Shown: positions 4,076-6,537 of the stretch, piece by piece | Layout of the letters: each line of letters begins with the position of its first letter | How positions within the stretch are numbered: the stretch's first letter is position 1 | Origin: Dehalococcoidia bacterium | GTDB lineage: Bacteria > Chloroflexota > Dehalococcoidia > JACVQG01 | DNA: 6,537 bases | Direction: 5' to 3' | NCBI GenBank assembly: GCA_015661045.1 | Contig: JACVQG010000083.1 | Location: 1-6,537 of the forward strand | Program-made: the position numbers and the translations under genes | The notes under the pieces: model-generated | What the model saw: the letters and a program-made list of their open reading frames with translations, nothing else | Databases searched by the model: none | What the model was told of the DNA's origin: nothing

Positions 4076-6537
4076 ATGAAAATCAAAGTTGTTACCTACG
4101 TAATCGTACTGTTTGCCCTGTTGTTAGCCATGTTTCCATTTTCCACCGTACAGGCTAACGGTCCTGTAGTTACACCCACCCCGCCAGTAACCCCGTTACC
4201 GCCATTCCCACCTCTCCCTCCATCACCGTCAATAATGTCCCGGCCCATGCCTTTCCCCGAAATAAAATATCATCGGGTAGAGATCAAGGTTGAAGGTCAG
4301 GTAGCGCTTACCCGGGTTGAAATGCTTTTCGTGAACCGGTCCAACATGATGCAAGAGGGTACATATCTCTTCCCGCTCCCGGCTGAGGCCGCTATCTCCA
4401 GCCTTACCATGTGGGCCGACGGCCAGAAGATGGTAGGGGAAATCCTGGATAAAGATAAAGCCCGGCAAATTTATGAGAATATAGTAAGACAGCGCCGGGA
4501 CCCGGCCTTATTACAATATGTAGGCTCCAGGGCTGTAGAACTGAGGGTTTTCCCCATACCACCCCAGGGCGAGCGCAAGATTGAATTAGAATACAGCCTG
4601 GTGCTGAAAAAAGAGTCGGGCCTGATAAAATATATATATCCTTTGGCTGGCACATCTTTCCCCGGGCAAACACTGAAAGAATTTACCCTTAGCTTGAAGA
4701 TAAACGCCTCCGAATCCATCAGGAATATCTATTCCCCCAGCCATGAAGTAAGTATCAGTCGCAAGGGGGAACGCAGCGCCGACATCAGTTACGAAGCCAG
4801 CAACTTATCTGTATTAAAGGACTTCGAGCTTTATTATTCAGTTCAGGATGGTGAAGTAGGATTAAACCTGTTGACCTACAAGACCGGCGATAAGGGTTAC
4901 TTCCTGTTGCTGGTTGCACCTCCCATCGAGATATCCAAAACCGAGGTCGTAGCCCGCGACGTTGTCCTGGTAATAGATACATCGGGTAGCATGGGCGGCA
5001 TTAAAATAGACCAGGCGAAGGAAGCATTAAAGTTTATTCTGAATCATTTAAATGCCGATGATAAATTCAATATCATCTCCTTCTCCTCATCAATTGACAA
5101 GTTCGCCAATTCTTTGCAGCCTATCTCTGAAAAAGGAAAAGCGCTGGAGTATGTTAACGGGCTGAAGGCCGCGGGTAGCACCAATATCCATGATGCTTTG
5201 CTGGCTGCTCTGGGTCAGCTTTCGTCAGAGAAAACTTCTCTGGTTATTTTCCTTACCGATGGCCAGCCCACGGTAGGAGTTACCGACGAAAAGCAGATAC
5301 TTGAAGCTGGGATAAAGGCAGCCCCTGCTTCCACTCGGCTGTTTACTTTCGGGATAGGGGATGATGTCAATGTCAGCCTGCTGGATTTACTTGCAGAGCG
5401 TAACCACGGCATCAGTCAGTACGTTCGCCGAAATGACCAGGTACAACCGGTGGTGACTTCTTTCTACGAAAAAATAAGCACGCCAGTTTTAGTCGACCTG
5501 GCCCTGGACTTCGGCCAGATACGAGTCGAGGATATTTATCCTAATCCCATTCCTGACCTCTATCTTGGCAGCCAGCTTATCGTCGCCGGTCGCTACCGCC
5601 AGGGAGGTGAGACAAACCTTTCACTATCTGGTAAAAGCTACGGTAAGAAATTGCAGGTAAATCTACAAAAGGTGAGCTTGCCCTCTAAAGCTGAGGATGC
5701 ATCTTTTATACCCAGGCTATGGGCCACCCGCAAGATAGGTTATCTTCTGGACCAGGTAAGGCTGAAGGGCGCTAACAGGGAAGTGATAGAAGAGATAAAG
5801 TCTCTAAGCGCTGAATTTGGCATAATGACGCCCTATACCTCCTACTTTATACAGGAGAATGTTCCCATGCCGATGCCCATGCTCACACCCTCGCCGATGC
5901 CCTTCTTCCAGGGTGCGCCTTCAATGCCTTTAATGCCAGCGCCTCGTGCCGATGGTGTGCCAGGAAGGGATGGGAAAGCAGGTGCAGCAGGCTCTGCCGC
6001 CCCACAGAGTGCCGCACCGTTTGCACCGAGTCCGTCTTTAAGCGCCGTTGACCAGAGCCAGCAGGCCCAGCGGCTCAAACAGTCCCAGGGGGGCGATGTG
6101 GGGTTAGCGCCTCAGGTTAAAGTTATCGCCGATAAAACCTTCATTTACAAAGAGGGGAAATGGGTAGACACGACTTTCAAGGATGGAATGCCGACCAAAG
6201 AGATAGCTTTTGGCAGCCGTGAGTATTTCCAACTCTTACAGACTCACCCTGAATGGGGGCGTTATTTCTCGGTGGGAGATAAACTGGTGGTGGCGCTGGA
6301 TGGTATGGCCTACATAATTACGGAAGGAAGCACAGACCTGGGAACCCAGATTATTAAACAAAATCCGGTTGACCAGGGTCAAAATCAAACTCAAGGCCAG
6401 TTGAATCAACTGCCCACCCCGGAACCGGGTAACACAGGTGTTGATAAGAACAGCAGTCAACAAGATGAGGTAGCTTCCGGGGTGAAAAATACTTCCAATG
6501 TTTTTCAGCGGATGTGGAATTGGTTAACTAAGTTTAT
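4076..6537 (+). CDS. Secreted VIT-VWA domain protein (inter-alpha-trypsin-inhibitor heavy-chain-like), 3' end outside window
   Basis: The frame is open for 820 codons with no stop, so the gene is partial at its C terminus. Residues 1-27 are a signal peptide (KIK, hydrophobic core, VQA cleavage site). Residues 29-60 are a Pro-rich linker. The VIT domain spans about 62-180, with EGTYLFPLPAEAAISSLTMW and KDKARQIYENIV as hallmark stretches. The VWA domain runs about 295-470 and has a complete metal-ion-dependent adhesion site: D301, S303, S305 (DTSGS), T369 (GSTNIHDAL) and D395 (FLTDG). A helical LWATRKIGYLLDQVR segment around 549 and TPYTSYFIQEN (585-595) close the conserved core. Next come a Met/Pro-rich linker (597-622), five Gly-X-Y triplets (627-641), and a small domain at about 681-749 with FIYKEGKWVDTTF, often found at the end of bacterial VIT-VWA proteins. 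A Gln/Asn-rich tail ends at the edge in WNWLTKF. Such proteins are exported and thought to bind ligands through the metal site; the partner is unknown. Confidence 0.9.
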   Translation, partial: MKIKVVTYVIVLFALLLAMFPFSTVQANGPVVTPTPPVTPLPPFPPLPPSPSIMSRPMPFPEIKYHRVEIKVEGQVALTRVEMLFVNRSNMMQEGTYLFPLPAEAAISSLTMWADGQKMVGEILDKDKARQIYENIVRQRRDPALLQYVGSRAVELRVFPIPPQGERKIELEYSLVLKKESGLIKYIYPLAGTSFPGQTLKEFTLSLKINASESIRNIYSPSHEVSISRKGERSADISYEASNLSVLKDFELYYSVQDGEVGLNLLTYKTGDKGYFLLLVAPPIEISKTEVVARDVVLVIDTSGSMGGIKIDQAKEALKFILNHLNADDKFNIISFSSSIDKFANSLQPISEKGKALEYVNGLKAAGSTNIHDALLAALGQLSSEKTSLVIFLTDGQPTVGVTDEKQILEAGIKAAPASTRLFTFGIGDDVNVSLLDLLAERNHGISQYVRRNDQVQPVVTSFYEKISTPVLVDLALDFGQIRVEDIYPNPIPDLYLGSQLIVAGRYRQGGETNLSLSGKSYGKKLQVNLQKVSLPSKAEDASFIPRLWATRKIGYLLDQVRLKGANREVIEEIKSLSAEFGIMTPYTSYFIQENVPMPMPMLTPSPMPFFQGAPSMPLMPAPRADGVPGRDGKAGAAGSAAPQSAAPFAPSPSLSAVDQSQQAQRLKQSQGGDVGLAPQVKVIADKTFIYKEGKWVDTTFKDGMPTKEIAFGSREYFQLLQTHPEWGRYFSVGDKLVVALDGMAYIITEGSTDLGTQIIKQNPVDQGQNQTQGQLNQLPTPEPGNTGVDKNSSQQDEVASGVKNTSNVFQRMWNWLTKF

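Noticed and set aside
3741..4076. Plus-strand 111-codon open frame whose stop overlaps the VIT-VWA start (TAATG)
   Set aside because: It runs antisense through the SH3-like gene start, the minus-strand promoter and the hairpin repeat, has no ribosome site, and its translation includes the low-complexity peptide of the repeat. The stop-start overlap is most likely chance.
4229..4982. Several minus-strand open frames inside the VIT-VWA gene
   Set aside because: They are shadows of the strongly supported plus-strand coding frame, with no ribosome sites or domain features.

Overview
This window looks like a piece of a bacterial chromosome of moderate GC content with strong GGAGG-type ribosome sites and near-consensus sigma-70-like promoters. 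The gene content is a MDR dehydrogenase, a lipoprotein solute-binding protein, a SemiSWEET, a bacterial VIT-VWA protein and an intergenic CCCCTCTC-type hairpin repeat. That fits an environmental, possibly anaerobic or subsurface lineage such as Chloroflexota/Dehalococcoidia, but this is an impression from gene style and no rRNA or marker gene is present to settle it.

Layout. Positions 1-829 are a worn region. It holds a 10-G homopolymer, a possible frameshifted remnant (226-338), a clearly truncated VOC-family (glyoxalase/epimerase) gene start with an intact ribosome site (402-515), and a small coiled-coil reading frame directly behind it (527-703). Positions 830-3143 (minus strand) form a two-gene unit: a lipoprotein ABC-type solute-binding protein transcribed first, from an excellent TTGACA-18-TATAAT promoter (3177-3206), then a zinc-dependent alcohol/polyol-type dehydrogenase. 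Positions 3282-3771 (minus strand) form a second compact unit: a 63-residue SH3/KOW-like small protein, then a 92-residue SemiSWEET sugar transporter 19 bases later, with its own promoter candidate at 3829-3856. Positions 3772-4075 are a divergent intergenic region carrying that promoter and a GC-rich inverted repeat. From 4076 to the right edge runs a large plus-strand gene, at least 820 codons with no stop, for a secreted VIT-VWA protein with an intact MIDAS metal site.

How they may work together. The solute-binding protein and dehydrogenase plausibly capture and oxidise one small organic substrate, but no permease or ATPase is present, so the transporter must be encoded elsewhere. The SemiSWEET could carry a sugar by facilitated diffusion, but nothing in the sequence ties it to the dehydrogenase. 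The VIT-VWA protein is probably an independent, exported adhesion or assembly protein.

I see no mobile element, CRISPR array, tRNA or rRNA, and no clearly new multi-gene system. The most noteworthy items are the long VIT-VWA gene with a short collagen-like tract and Met/Pro-rich linker, the palindrome over the solute-binding-protein promoter, the SH3-SemiSWEET pair, and the gene debris at the left end.
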